64,000 nucleotides of DNA from NCBI RefSeq assembly GCF_040115645.1, contig NC_089554.1:4836001-4900000 (forward strand), in the 5' to 3' direction. The stretch is from Euwallacea fornicatus. Its lineage: Eukaryota > Arthropoda > Insecta > Coleoptera > Curculionidae. A model generated the notes under the pieces. That model saw nothing but the letters and a program-made list of their open reading frames with translations. It was not told where the DNA came from and made no database searches. Shown here in pieces: positions 11,536 to 25,500 of the stretch (position 1 is the first letter of the stretch; each line of letters begins with the position of its first letter). Position numbers and translations under genes: made by a program.

Positions 11536-14500
11536 AATAGTTTTCATTTTTGATTAAAATAAAAAATTCTTTCATTTACATTCTAAAATACGCAATAACT
11601 TTGGGGATAACCAGTCCAGAGAAATTTGATAAAATACTTCTACAAAGACGTAATAAAATTGTGTAATTGCTTTGTGTACGAAAAAGTGCTAGCGGATCAC
11701 CTCCAAGCTTATCTAAAGTAATTCTTATAATTTTTGCAATATTTTTACCGACAATGGGGTCACCTAATAAACAAGGACGAATTTATGTTTTCCTTTATAA
11801 CAGTACAAAACTTCGCTTTGTCCCATAAATCTAATCAAGGCCGTCATGTTTATGGTCCTTTTCATTTGAATTTTGGTACTTACAGGAATCCCAAAAGTTT
11901 CCTGCAAATTTCGGTATTTGTATCTATACTGTTGATGAAATGCCGTCCCAGTGCTTTAATCTTTCTGGTTCTGAATATTACAAAAATTTGGCGACTTAAA
12001 ACAAAAACTTTCCACATTTGGCTTCCACAAGGGGGACTCAGGAATTTTGGCAGGACGCCACGTAATCCACTACATAAGGTTTAATATAGGCCAAGATTTG
12101 GCACAGTTACTGTTTTGTGATATTTTAATGTACATCTTTCGTTTCAGCCAGCACTTAAGGAAATTGAATCACAGGATAGAACAAGCATGTTTTAATTGTG
12201 TTTCATGATCTGGCACGCTGAGAAAACAATAATACTCTATAAAAACAATACATTTCAATATCAACAACAATCTGAAGTTACTCATTAATTTAATAATGTA
12301 ACAATTTCCGAGCAGTTGCGCTTTAAATATTTAGATTATTCGTGAATCACAGCCCAAAGTTTCGTGGTCGTAATGAATCTAAATCTTCCAACCAAACAAG
12401 AATTTCCTACATGTTGTGTATTAGCGTTACGTGTAAAGAGTCGTAAACTAATGGAAAGTTTAACATCGCCTCACATTATAGTAAACATTTGCGAAAAAAT
12501 TTCCATTTGTTGTTTTTATATTGGTGAAGAAAATCTTATCTATATAACACAAAATTCACTTCAATTTAATCAAGTATTTGGGTTTTTAACATACATAAAA
12601 CATAGGTGGTGTTTGCACAAAAATTTATCGGTTGATGTTAGCTGACGAAGTTAACTTACAAGTTACATACATGGCAATTTCCAAAAATATATTTAGTTTG
12701 ACAGCTGAGATTCAAGTAGATGTAATAACATGCGGCTTCTTAAGTAGCAAAGTTGCTTATTATATAGAGTTGTTACACGGAAATCATATATTCAAGTTTT
12801 GAGGCCGTCCGCAACTTAGCAGATTATTCTAACATTTTTTAAAGAAGGCAGAACCCAATACAAAAAAGAAAGTGGGATACACACGCTGGAAAATGTTCTC
12901 AATTAGATCTCCTTACTTAGGAATTATTAAGCTTAGTAAATGGTTTAGAAAAACGCACTGAATTCGGCAGAATATACCCTGTGTTGCTCTGGGGTTTCTC
13001 AAATAGCTATTTACGTAACTAGTTAGGAAACACATAATTTTACACAGTATTAGCTGTATTGAGTAGAATTTCACAGGAATTTCTTAGCTCTCCGCAATGA
13101 ATTAGCATTTCCTAATACTATTCCCGCTCATTAACTGAATTATGAAGAGAAGGTACTATATCATTATATAACTAGTTCCTGAATGAAAGCCGGCTAATAA
13201 CCAGTTTCGATTAAAAAACTGTAATTTCATTATTCAGAATTATAAAAAATCAGTTGTGATAAAGAAACTGTACTTTCGTGAAAACGGTTAACGTTGTAAA
13301 AAATATTCGAAGGCCTTTTTTTCACATAGCCATGAAACAGTTAACAAATTAGTTATATTAAAAAAACAGTACATTTTTCGTTTAAAATGTTCAGGGTCTC
13401 GTCAATGGGGACGCCACTAATGGAATTAAAATGGTGTTTTCCCGTTAACAGGTGTATTTCTATACTTATTTTACTTTTCTCAATTTTCGTCAAAAAATAT
13501 GATGCCGGAATCGACTTATAACGAAAACCCTATATTTCAAATAGGCAGCAAAAATCGACCCATGTTCTTATGACCTTTTTTTCTTAAATCCATAGATTTA
13601 CCGCCTGACTTTTTGACATACAATTATGAAACACTTTAAATAAATGTTCGAAGTTGTTCTCAGTGCACTTGAGACCCCCCCACCCCCTCCCAATCCCTCA
13701 CAATCGTTCACAAAAAGTTAGAAAATTAGGACGAACTAGGATTGGTGCCATATATGTTTGAAAGTATAGATATAGAAATGCATGTATTTTGTATTATTTT
13801 TGAGAAAGTGGGTGTTAAGCTAATTCAGGTCTCAGATTAATGAAAAATTGTGCGTGTAACTAAGTTTAAATAATTATTTGACAGACTTCCATATACTACA
13901 TATTTCCGCAAGGCTAGGAAATTATACAAAGTGTCTTTGAACATAGTGCTATAAATTCAGTCACGTATTCTTGATCCCAAATATAGGATGAAAAGTTCAT
14001 ATAAACATACATAAAAAAGGTAAAAATCAAAATCTTCAAGTGTTTTCGAAGAAATGGAGATTTAACAAATTGGTGAATACTATATTTTATTAAATAAAGA
14101 TTATATTAAAACCCCTTTATTTTACATTTTATTTTATTTTCATTCATCATTATCATTTTCACGATTAGACCTTATTAATAAATTCTGTCATATACAAAAA
14201 TTTCAAAAATATTTTTTATTCTATTTCAAGGTCAACTGGGTATAAAATCTGATGTTTATTTAATAATATATAATATCAGTCAATTTATTAAATCTCAATT
14301 TCCTCGAAAACTATTTCAGGTTTCTATTTTCAATAATAGTATCTTTTTATGTAAAAATCTTCAAGTTTAATATTTTTCCTATAAAATCGCCAATAAAGTT
14401 AAGTACAAAAGAGCATAGGTAATTTTTAAGCACTACCTCCCTGTATTATTCGTCCGTAGAAACCTGGGGCAATTTCTTCATAGAGCCTCAAAAAGGGCAC

Positions 14501-17500
14501 AAAAAATTATAATAAATTACAAAATTTATTTCATTTATCTCGAAATGTTTCGAAAATATTAATAAAAAACCATCCTCGGCAACCAATTTTTTACATCATG
14601 AACATTGAAAACGAATCGCTTTCCGATATGTTTATATTAAGTAATTCTCATGTTGTATGATCTAAATATGTGGTGTAATTTATGTAATTATCTGCAGGGA
14701 CACCTTGTATAGAATTTACTGGAAAATTTTGTGGCTTTTCCAATATTACATAATATCCTCATCTTGATCACCAGGCAATCGACCTTGTAGGGTCCTTCCT
14801 GGGATCCCAAACATGAAGCCCACATCAGAGACACACCGTGTGGATGGGCATAAAGTGGAAATTGTTTTTTATTTATTTCTTGAGTTATGATAAGAAATAG
14901 AGGAACACTAAAACCACTAGGTCTGTTTGTAGCTCGAATGTGCACCATCTCATTTATTTAATCAAGTCTCTGTCCGTTACTGTTTATGAGATCCTCATGC
15001 TAAACATTCTTATCTTGCATCAAACTCCTTCGCGCTTTAATGCACCTTCCAAGAAGTTATGAAAAATATGAAACGACAATGTTATCTTTGTAGATAAAGT
15101 TGTGTGCATTAGCGCGTAATGAAATTAACTCCGTTTTAAACGCAAATCATTTCTTGAAATTATCATGGCTAATGTCAAACACTCTAGATTACAGAGACGA
15201 GAATTTCACAATAAAAGTAACACACAAAATCAACACTGTGCCAGGACTTAAAAGTTGCAGCTTACACGGCCAAACTATGGCCATTTTCGTCGTTTCTCTA
15301 CGAGCATTGAGCCTTTTAATTTCAGCCCCGTTCATTACGTAGGCCAATTTAATTTTAACTTTGACGAGCAAGAACTTAATATCTTTAAGTGCTTTTCATG
15401 TCCTCGGAAACTTCGGTTCGTAAATCTCCTGAGCTAAAATGTCTCGAGAAAAGTTTTAATATTTATAATTGGGTTTTTACAAAAAAAAGATATATTATTG
15501 AACAAGATTAGGTTGCAATTTAATGGCTAATTGGATAAGGTTTGTGATCGGGATAAATTTACCATAATGTTTGTATAATTGTGGTGAAAATACGAGCGAT
15601 TTTAAGGTCGATATTTTTCGGCATGCGAAGGTCGGACTATTTTCGTAATTTTATGACCCACGATAAAAAAATCCGAACTATTTTAGTTTTACGATTTATT
15701 AAGTTTTACTCATTTCCTGCTAAAAAGGTCGAATATTTTAAGTTTCCTTAACAAAGTCACATATTAAAAAATCTAGTTTCAAATTGCATGGAAATAGGAA
15801 CGCTACGTTGACCTAGAGAACTTGAAAGATATTAAGTAGGTAGGCATCCCTGCGGTCGATTCATCGAATTTATGTCAATTGGATTAAAAAGCTGCGCTCT
15901 AGTCAATGTCGTGACATTGGTTCAGAACAAACCCATTAAATGGTAAAACCGCACTGCAAAACGCAAATAGTTAATGACGAGTGATGCATGTGTTCTACGC
16001 GGCTAATTAATTGCTCCTTATCATCATCGATCAAGATTTCTGCTATAGAGGTAGGTCTTCTTCGTAGTTTCCATAAATTCCCGTTACATTAAGTAGAAAC
16101 TATTTCAAGCCCAACGAAACGAATCAAATAGAAAAGCGACGTTTTTTGCTTCATTGAATCCCGGATAACTCAACGGAGGGGAAATTTTCTCGTAAAACAC
16201 ATACAGTCCAAGAATTAGGACTCGTGTGTTTTATAGGTCTGTTTAGGTATACGTTTACCTAGTTTGCTAATGCTCGTGTGTCGACAACAGCATTTTAGTT
16301 TCTTGATGGTTTTCTTCTTTCTGAAGATTAGTTTTCCAGAAAGAAACTTCAGATAATATAGCGAGAGGACTGCGCTATTCTCTGTTATGATCCTTATGAA
16401 TTCCAATTTAGGAAATGTAGCTTTTCTGCTTCGCTCAAAATTTAAGTAAAAATACGTAATATTGAGATGCACTTGCTTTTATGGAACCACAAGCGCAAGC
16501 TCCAAACACAGAACCCACGCTGTACATTATTACCAGCAATATTAGCTTCAGGTAACTAGATATCTTTTGGGTGCCATTTTAACCAAATATTGCTAACAGC
16601 AGGTACTTTTCACAAACAACTCTTGTCCGTCCTTTTTCTGACTATTGTTGCCCGGAACATCTGACCTATTGATACACTCAGACACACAAAAATCAATCTG
16701 CTGTAACAGATTTGTCACCGTCTTCAGAATTAGCATAGACCATAAACTCGAATGTCAACTAGGGGACCTCAGTAATCATCAGAGATAGATATATCATAAA
16801 GAAAACCATAAAGTTGCGTTTTTCAGTGGCGATTAATACTAATTTCTGTGTCTTCGAAAATATCCCAGAGAAATTAAATTTATCAGTTATTAATAATTCG
16901 TTTAAGACATTAAAAATATAATTTTTTTAGTATATTAAACGAAATCATGAAAGCTCTTTAAAAAGTTGATTTTTTTTAATTATCATACCGACGCCATGGT
17001 TGCTACTGTCAACTGAAGTGTAGTGGTAGATTATTATACGCGCTCATTGCAACTGATCAGGACAATATCAGTTGATTTCGATCCCTGCCTGCAACCAGGA
17101 AAATAACTTTTTGTTGGTGTGCAGTGTGCGTTGGTATTTGAGCGAAAAACATGCAATTAGCGCTTTTATAGGTCACTTGGAACACGGAACGATAAAATAA
17201 GAAATCACGCAAAAAGGTCATAACACACAAGGCTCTATCAAATAAATGGAACGTGTTGGTTGGTTGCAAAACCAAACAATGTAATAACATATGATGTCAA
17301 CGTTCTTAAGGAAACTACGTATGCAAATAAGAATTAATTTGTGTTGTTCTTTGATCATTTTTGAAGAAAAAAATGAATTTCTCCCAGAAGAAGTACGGAA
17401 GTTTTAGTGGATTACCAAGCAAACTTCAAAGGAAAACAAAACTCATTTGCATAACGCCATGCTAAGCCAATTAATGAATAAATTAACCTTGACCGTAGAT

Positions 17501-20500
17501 TCGTTACGTATAAATATCAATAACAACAAAGAGCAATATAAACAATACCATACACACATGCATGAAACTCGGTCGTTAGGGTGTCCATATATTAAAATAG
17601 CACCACAACGCCACCATCCAAAAATAAATTACAAAAGAAGCTTTAATGTTATTAGCAGGATTATTATTGATCACTACTGGTAGATAAAATAAGAAGACAA
17701 AATTAATTGAAAAACAAGCCCTTATGTAAAAACAGAAATCGATGTCCACACGATAGAAAGCTGAACAAAGGAAATATGTAATTGAAAGTAAGCAATGTTA
17801 AATAATAAATAGATTAGAGTGATGAAATGGAATTATTATCCATGAAGAACATGATTTTATGCTCGATTATAGCATGTCACATTTGTTACATTTGACTAAC
17901 AGATTGTTATGTGAGTAAAATCGATTCTTCGTCATGCATAATGCATAATTTTTCACATTTAAATATCTTGATTTGAATCACTATTTGCTTCTATTTTAAA
18001 TGTCAACCAAATAGCCTTATTCCTTCAGAGCAAAATTATTGATTCGCTGCTAGCTTAATGTTAAAGTTAACAACATATTGATAACTTCGCTTTGAAGTAA
18101 AAAATGTATCGCTAAATTCGAAAAAATATTAATTGCTATGATGCCCAGAAAGTGAGTGGTTTAAATAATCTCGTTTTGAATGTTTTTGCCTAAAATATGA
18201 TACTCCACGTATTATATCAGAAGATTCGGAATTTTGCCATTAAAGTGTTCAGAGTTTTTGCTCTAAAAAGATAACTTATAAAAGGTTTTTCTAAACATAA
18301 AAAGTCAGTAATCATGTATTGAAGGTTGTTACACAATCAGGTACAGGGTAGATTAAACAATTTAGGTACTCCATTATAAGAATCTGAGCAAATATACACT
18401 ATTCTTCCTATCCTTGAATGTTGCATCAATGAGAAAATTATAAAAACTGATTTTTTTGTAAATAAAATAACTGCATATTATACTCCAAGGTCGTGAGATA
18501 TATTAATACGAAGCCGAACGTCAAGTTAAAATCTCAAAGCCTTCAGGCATGTAAAAGAAGTTATAAATATTTCACAATCGCGGTATTATACGATTTTTTT
18601 TCGACTAGATTTAACCAGATTTTATAAAATTACAATAAATTTATCTACAATAAGAATAAATTAAAGCCGCAACGTGCCTTGAATGATAATATCAACGGTG
18701 ACGTTTTATTTGACATTAATTTCTATGGCAATTATAACAAAACCACAGTGGAGGTGATGACGAAATTGTTTATGCGTTTATTTAACTAGTATTCCTATAA
18801 GTTGAAAAATCATGATACAATGCTCTATTATTTAGTATGTTTCTATTTCACTACCACAAATCCCTGATGATACATTTTACGCATTTAGCTAATTTAATCA
18901 CTCCGGGGTGTTAATTAAAACGAGTCATGTTATTACTGACCTCTAATGGTTTGTTTACTAATCCTTTTTAGTGTTTAGTGTACTCGCATATGAGTGGCAA
19001 AAGATAAATGAGACGCTATAATTGGAACGTTCTCTCATTCACAGCAGGGACAATGCTCATTATTTTGATGAAGTTTCTGAGAATCTTTTCCCTGTATCAA
19101 CAATATTTTTACTAAAGTCAATTAATTAGTGGGTTGGTGTTGTCGTAACTGGAACATGTGTTAGACTCAAACTTATTGTTGCCAATTGGTTATTACTACT
19201 TAACTCTGTAATTATTAACGCAAAAAGAGTTTTTTTCATAACTTTATAATTTTAGCAGAAACCAATTCGAAATTATTATACAAAAACCCATTCTTCTCCT
19301 TTTAAGTGGTTCTAGCTCCTTTTAAAAACAATTTTTGGAGCATGTTTATAATAATTTTTTGTATTATTTTAATCCCTAAAATCACCTTCCAAAATATTTC
19401 TACATTATTTCCAGACACCCTGTATTCTGACACCCGCAAAATCTCTTTGGTCTATATATATCTTGAAGTTCTTTTTGTTGTGCGTTTGTTGACCGTTAAA
19501 CTTAATAATAAAAATGTCAATATCGAGTACAAATCAATACAAACGATTGAGTAAGCTGCAATTAAAACATAAATTTAAAAAATACAGAAGAATAGTAGGA
19601 ATATTTTTAATTGACAGTTGTATCAGTGAAGTTATAGACTATGTATACCCTTTATGGATGACCTTATAAATTATCCTTTGTGTATACCTACTAGACCTAC
19701 TTAAATTTCCCATTAATCCGCTACTGTCGAATTTCCTGCCCAGAAATAGTTCAAAAGGTCCCGAATTAAAACTATCCCTTATCCATTGAGCTGTGACAAA
19801 AAAACGCCATTATCGTCGAATTTGAAATAATGACCTCCATTAAAAGCTCATTTGCCTGAAATATTAACGAGGCCACAAACGACGCTTCCAAAACGAGAAA
19901 AACAGGGTGGGTTAGCCAGATGCACCGTTTAGTTGGGAATGACTGAAAAGCTCTTTTTGCTGTCACCACGGAAATCATCAGTGAAAAGACAAGGAAAAGA
20001 CGTTTAACTGATGGTACTAATGTCTACAAGCCAAGTGGTCTGGCAAACAAAGTGAGCGTGTGTAAATGAAATATACGAACACGTTTACATGCATGCATAG
20101 CGAGCAAATTTCTACGAGTTGTAAATTTGTAAAATGACTGATTGCATCCAATGCGCTCCAAAATAATTCCACAGTCAAACGCAATGGCAGCAGCAAACTA
20201 CTTCCTGGATCTATGTTTAACAAATTTCCAAATAGCTCATATTAAATTGTCCCTGAATCGACAGCTTGCCTCGATTTAATCCAATAAAATTCCAACAGTT
20301 ACAGTTATTTTCACATTGCGGGCGTTGGCAAAAGCGTCATAATATCGATTTTCCACCCTCAAGATACCACGACCCCGTTTCAGGCAGCACTTGACTCTAT
20401 TCATAAGGTCCAATTTCGGTTTTTTGAGGGCCGTTATTCGCCTCACGAAGAGAAGGCCTTTCAAAAATATTTTTGCAGTGGTTTCGATTACCCAAAAAAA

Positions 20501-20703
20501 GGGAGGAACGTTTAGTTTAATTGTAGGGAAATAGGGGTGAAATTCGATTTATACGATAAAAATGGAGAATTTTGGGCGATGGTTATACGTTGACATTAGC
20601 AAATTCGTGCTGAAAATAGTTTTTGAATTCAAAATTTGATTTGAATTTATTTATTGGTATTTTCGATACGTTTATCGAGTTTAATTAACTTTTTCTCTTC
20701 CAG

Positions 20704-20744
20704 ATTTTACCACGAAGTTTGAAGGGATTCCTAATAACCGAAAA
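20704..20744 (+). other. Candidate 41-nt cassette exon inside the Tob first intron
   Basis: A strong pyrimidine-rich acceptor (tttttctcttccag, with a possible branch site in TTAATTAAC before it) is followed 41 bases later by AAAA and a perfect gtaagt donor. The segment has no ATG. It could be an alternative leader exon of Tob or a chance pair of splice sites. Nothing else supports it. Confidence 0.25.
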
Positions 20745-21051
20745 GTAAGTAGCTCTCACATATTACCTAACATTTAAAACTTTTTTTATTCTTTAATAAA
20801 ATGCAAAACCAAATAAAGGGCGTGATGGAAGAAATCAAAGGGCAAGGCAAAATTTATCAAAAGAATTACGCGCAGGAATTTTCAAGTTAACTTTAAGCTC
20901 TAGTGCTATTGTTCATTCAAAATCGTCTAGAGACTATTCCTCGAGGCCTTGGATGTATATTTAAACTTAAAAAGCCATTTTAAAAGTTGATATTATTTTT
21001 CTCTCTCCAAACAATGCAACTTGGGATTTAGAAGATACAAAGAAATAAATA

Positions 21052-22012
21052 CAGAGTGTCCCAAAAAACTGATGAAGCTAAAACTCAGTTATTTATGAAG
21101 CGATTTTGATTAATTAACATCCAATTAAAATGATATTTTTCAGACTACTAAGTAAAGTGGAAGTTGATTTTTTTGAACTCAACTTCTGTTTCAGATGTCA
21201 TTTTTAAAATTGCAAATAAAACTCAATATTCTTATTACATTTTTTGGTTAAAAAAAATTTTCCTGAATTTAATGATGTATGACAAATTAATGTTGACTGA
21301 AAAAATGCAAACGTTTATTTCTTTGAGGGCTAACATATTGGCTTAAATATAAGAAACAGGACGTTTCTTGTGCATTTAACAACGTATTTTTTGAAAATGT
21401 CACTTGATAATTGTCGCCAATAACAACACTAATATTTTTATTGCTCTAAAGAACTAATTTATAATTACCACACTTACATTACTGCTCACAGAAAATTATA
21501 AGGAAGAACGATGTGATTTTAATAGTTAGGACTGCTTTATCTTGTCCCTTCTCGTCAGGAATCATATTGACACTATTTATCCATGGCGGTAGCCATCTTT
21601 ATATAAAATGATACGATAGGATGAGATTGAATGAAATGCAGATGACCTCAGAATAATGTAGATAGCCCCATGACGATGGAGACGATTACATAATTCATAA
21701 TGTTGAAATTTAAGATACAGATGGCTACATAACTCATACCATTCAAATTATTCAATTTTTTTCCAGTTAAAAATTATTTTAATATTAACCCATTATACAT
21801 TATTAAATTCAGAAAAATATTTTCTATCAAGATATATAAAAAAATAGAGTTCTATTTAAAATTCTGATATTGACACTTGAAGCAGAAGTCGAATAAAAAA
21901 AATAACGTTGGCGTTACTTACATAGAAGTATGAAAAATATTATTTTTAGTTCATCAAAATCTCTTCATGAATAACTGAATTAGAGCTTCGCCCGTTTTTT
22001 TGAGCCACCCTG
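21052..22012. mobile_element. Foldback/MITE family M, copy 1
   Basis: The left end (CAGAGTGTCCC) and right end (reverse complement CAGGGTGGCTC) are flanked by TA (21050-21051, 22013-22014). The arms match over about 200-250 bp, for example CAGTTATTTATGAAG on the left against CAGTTATTCATGAAG on the right strand. No transposase frame lies between them, so it is non-autonomous. A relative sits in a Bre1 intron at 54260. TA targets and end sequence suggest mobilisation by a Tc1/mariner-type transposase (inference). Confidence 0.75.
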
Positions 22013-22309
22013 TATAACTGTGGGGCGAAACAGCTTAGTCAGAGATTTCATCTCAAGCTAATCTTGGTTGCAATACTGCGACACATGGGTTCAGTGTATA
22101 GGTGAGGTCCCTCATAAAAATACAAGTAAATATTTCGATAGAAGATGTGCTATCAATACCTCCTTCATCCTCTTAGTGAAATCTCTTCTACAGTACATTC
22201 AGTATTTCTTACGCTGCTCTCTTTGCACTGAAAATTTAAAATTAGCAGCGATGTATTATTGATAAGCCTGGAAAAGTACCAAAGCTGTAGGTGATGTGAG
22301 CTTTCGCAC

Positions 22310-22640
22310 TGACATGACGAGAAGTTTGTATAATCTTGTACGACCAAAGTAGGGTGGATTTAAGCTCCAAGTATCAGAATTTACGTATTTCGCAAATACT
22401 GCTGTAATGCGGGAATGTACAAAATAGCTACCAAGACAATTATGGATTGAATAATCACGTTCGAACCACCATGAGTTTGCAGTCTCATAGACGTCGTTTC
22501 GTGAAAAACAACCTTCCAAAACCATAGCTAAGGTTTATTGAGAAAAACTAATGATATACGTGAGAAACAATATCGATAAAAATGAGCAATAATGAGACAC
22601 ACCAAATGGCTCGTCATTTTATAAGACCAGTGGTACTGCA
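22310..22640 (+). repeat. Dispersed repeat family R, copy 2
   Basis: The ordered blocks AGAAGTTTGTATAATC, ACCAAAG, AATTATGGATTGAATAA, TTCGAACCACC, TCTCATAGACG and AAAACAACCTTCC match copies 1 and 3. It follows family M copy 1 by about 300 bp. The open frames crossing it show no known domain. Confidence 0.6.
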
Positions 22641-24134
22641 GAAATCCTCCAGAGGGGGTGTTTGTTTCTTTAACATGTAAAAAACAGTATCCGTAGAAAG
22701 GCGCGGTTGCCATGTCGACTTGGACCTCCTACGACACAAACCTTAACAATAAAACAACAGCAATGGATAAATGGAACTTTGCTCAAAGATAAAGGTCGAT
22801 TATGCTTCGTCATTCGCCCCGAGTGACAAAGCGTTGTTATTCTGTTGAAATTGGTAAAATAGGTGGAATGTTTTGCTCAGAGGTCACCTTTGACAGATCC
22901 AAGAGTATTCTCTATGTCTTTTGCATACAACGTGTGATTACGTTTAATTAATGACAGCGGTCTTACATATTAAACATTGAAAACATTGAGCAAGGAATTA
23001 ATCATTCCGTATTATTATCAACGTAGGCCAAAGATTCCTATCAAATTTTTTCGAACGACTCTACATAAATCCGGATTTCATGGAGGCAAAACATATTCCT
23101 TGCCAAAGTTTATTTATATTGCAACAAAATGAGGGTCCGAATAATGGTAATGATATTGTTATTGGTACTGTGTAGGCGGCGAACTTTGCGGAAAATAGAC
23201 TCTCAATTTCGCTTAATGTTTGTTTAGGTAATTTTGAGATTATTTATCCCCGCCTGAGGAAAAATAGCCGTTAATTCCACTTTTCAATTTAATTAAAATT
23301 GCCCTTCGGCCTTCCATCAATATCAATTCCCGAGGGATTATTTTGGCAGACGTAAAGAGAAACACAAATGAGAATGCGGCTGTTTTTTTCAGGTCTCTAA
23401 TTTTATCTCCCCTTTACCTTGTGATAATAAAGCGATCATCCTAGAGTAAAAATATACGCAAAAATATGCAATGACGCCAGCTGATAAACGACATATGCCT
23501 CATATTATTTACGTGCCAAATATGACGACTTTTCACATGATAAATTTAATTGTTGCGGCGACAAAAATACACCTGGAGGAGCATTTTTCGAACCGTATTT
23601 TTAACTCATAAAATGCGATTTTTAATCCATTAATTGCCGAGACATTTGTCAGGAATAGTTACATACATAAATAGCTAGCAATTGCCTGGCACCATGCTGG
23701 ACAGTGTTTCCCTATATTATTTTTAATATACATTGACAGCCAAAACAAACCGGATGACTAATACGGAGCAATAAAATTCACATGAAAACAACAAAAATTC
23801 AACGTAAAATCTTTTGGCAGTGATCCTCGAATGCTCATCTAATGACCGTCTAAAAGCGAACAATCCGAGCATGACGGTCCAGTTGAGCTTATTTGATCAT
23901 GGCTGTAGCAATGACGTCATGAAAGTTTATTTCTGATATTTCGGTCATGTCATTATTAAGCAAAATTAATTTCAAATGCACATATTTTGTTGCGAGGTAT
24001 TTTTAGAGGTAAATTTTTCAATCGTCCGGGATATTTCGCAACGATACACATCATCAATCAAAGGCATAGAGGAAGTTGCTAAAATTTGCTCTTGTGTTTT
24101 ATTAGGAAGTGAGTATCGTTAGTTAAAATAGTAT

Positions 24135-24193
24135 ATTATACTATTTATATTTAAAATAGCATATCATACTGTTTTAAATATAAATAGTATAAT
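24135..24193. repeat. AT-rich perfect hairpin
   Basis: Arms of about 20-23 nt (ATACTATTTATATTTAAAA and its complement) face each other around a 13-nt spacer, with one mismatch near the loop. It may be a short cruciform or a remnant of a small palindromic element. No function is implied. Confidence 0.75.
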
Positions 24194-24654
24194 GTACAAC
24201 TTCCACTGTATCCAAACGAGTTTTTCAGTCTGATGGCAAAGTCGTTAAGAGACGAAGAGATCTTTTAGTCTCGAAGATAAGTGTATGCATCGAACTTATA
24301 GCCACGTATAATAACTTTTTCATCCTAGCTACTACATACATACATATTTATTGAATGAAACGGAAAAATACTGCCATAAATGCATTTCGCAGATTGGTAA
24401 AGTACCTATAATTCAACAAGGTTAAAAAAATTAAAATTTTGTGACCTCCACTCTATGTCAATTTGTCATTACCCTAAAATTCTATTTAAAATAAGAACCA
24501 GGTTACTCAAAAGCAGCCAAAGCGCATTTTAAACCTAATTAATTATTTTAATAAAGAATAAGATGCTGAAGGAACTTTTTTGCTTGTAGCTGCTGTACGC
24601 GAAATAGGACTTACTTTTTTATCTATTATCTCGCTTATTTAATTAATTAATATA

Positions 24655-25500
24655 CAAGACATTTCATAAACATACCGAGAAACTTTCATAGGATATAGAG
24701 CTCGCAAAAATAAATATTTAGTTCGAATGAAGTTAAAACCAAAATCGTTTCGTTTCCAAGACACATGGAATTTTTAAAAAGTAGTTTAGGATAAGGATAT
24801 GAAATTGTGGACTCGATATGGCGGGATAAATGTGCATGTTTTGGAATAAGCAGAATATTTCCACCCACACCAGTGGCGTCCATGTGGCATCCAACATTTC
24901 AATATGTGCAAATAGTTCAGAATTTAACGGACCCATATTTTTAAAGAATATTATTTTGCGATGAGGCGCGTTTCACACATGTTTGTTTTCATGTCCTCTA
25001 CCTCTATTAAAAGAAATTAAATCAATTTCTCCCAAACAATGAAAAAAAAAACGCACTTCGAAACCTACACCTATTTTTTTGTATCCACAGGAATGAGAAA
25101 TTATTTATCTTGAAAACTGCTACTTGAGCAGTAAAACATTAAGAGGCCTATTTTACTAAAAATTGACGGAACATTAAAAAAATATATTCTTATTGTAAAA
25201 AGTCAGTGGCGCACTATTTTTTTTATTAAAAGCATTTCATCGAATGGCCGCACGAACGTCACTAACGCAAATGGAAATATTCTGCCTTCTTCACAACATA
25301 CACATTTATTTTGTCATATGTCCTAATTTCATATCTTTATTTTAAACCGTTTTTCAAATATTTAAAAAATTATTAAAAAAAAAACGCACCCAATCTTGGA
25401 AACGAAGCGATTTTGGACCTAACTTTATTCGATCTAAATATTTGTGTTTATGAGCTCTACATCCCCTGAAAGTTTGTATAGATGTTTACGAAACACCCTG
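24655..25500. mobile_element. Foldback/MITE element with CAGGGTGTTTC end
   Basis: The right end reads (reverse complement) CAGGGTGTTTCGTAAACATC and the left end CAAGACATTTCATAAACATA, both flanked by TA. The arms of about 270-320 bp share GAGCTC, AAATATTTAG, TTCGTTTCCAAGA, GGATATGAAATT-type and GCAGAATATTTCCA blocks in the same order. The left arm is the more decayed one. No transposase is present. Confidence 0.7.

Noticed and set aside
22256..22525. 89-codon minus-strand frame
   Set aside because: It lies inside dispersed repeat copy 2. The other copies do not keep the frame.
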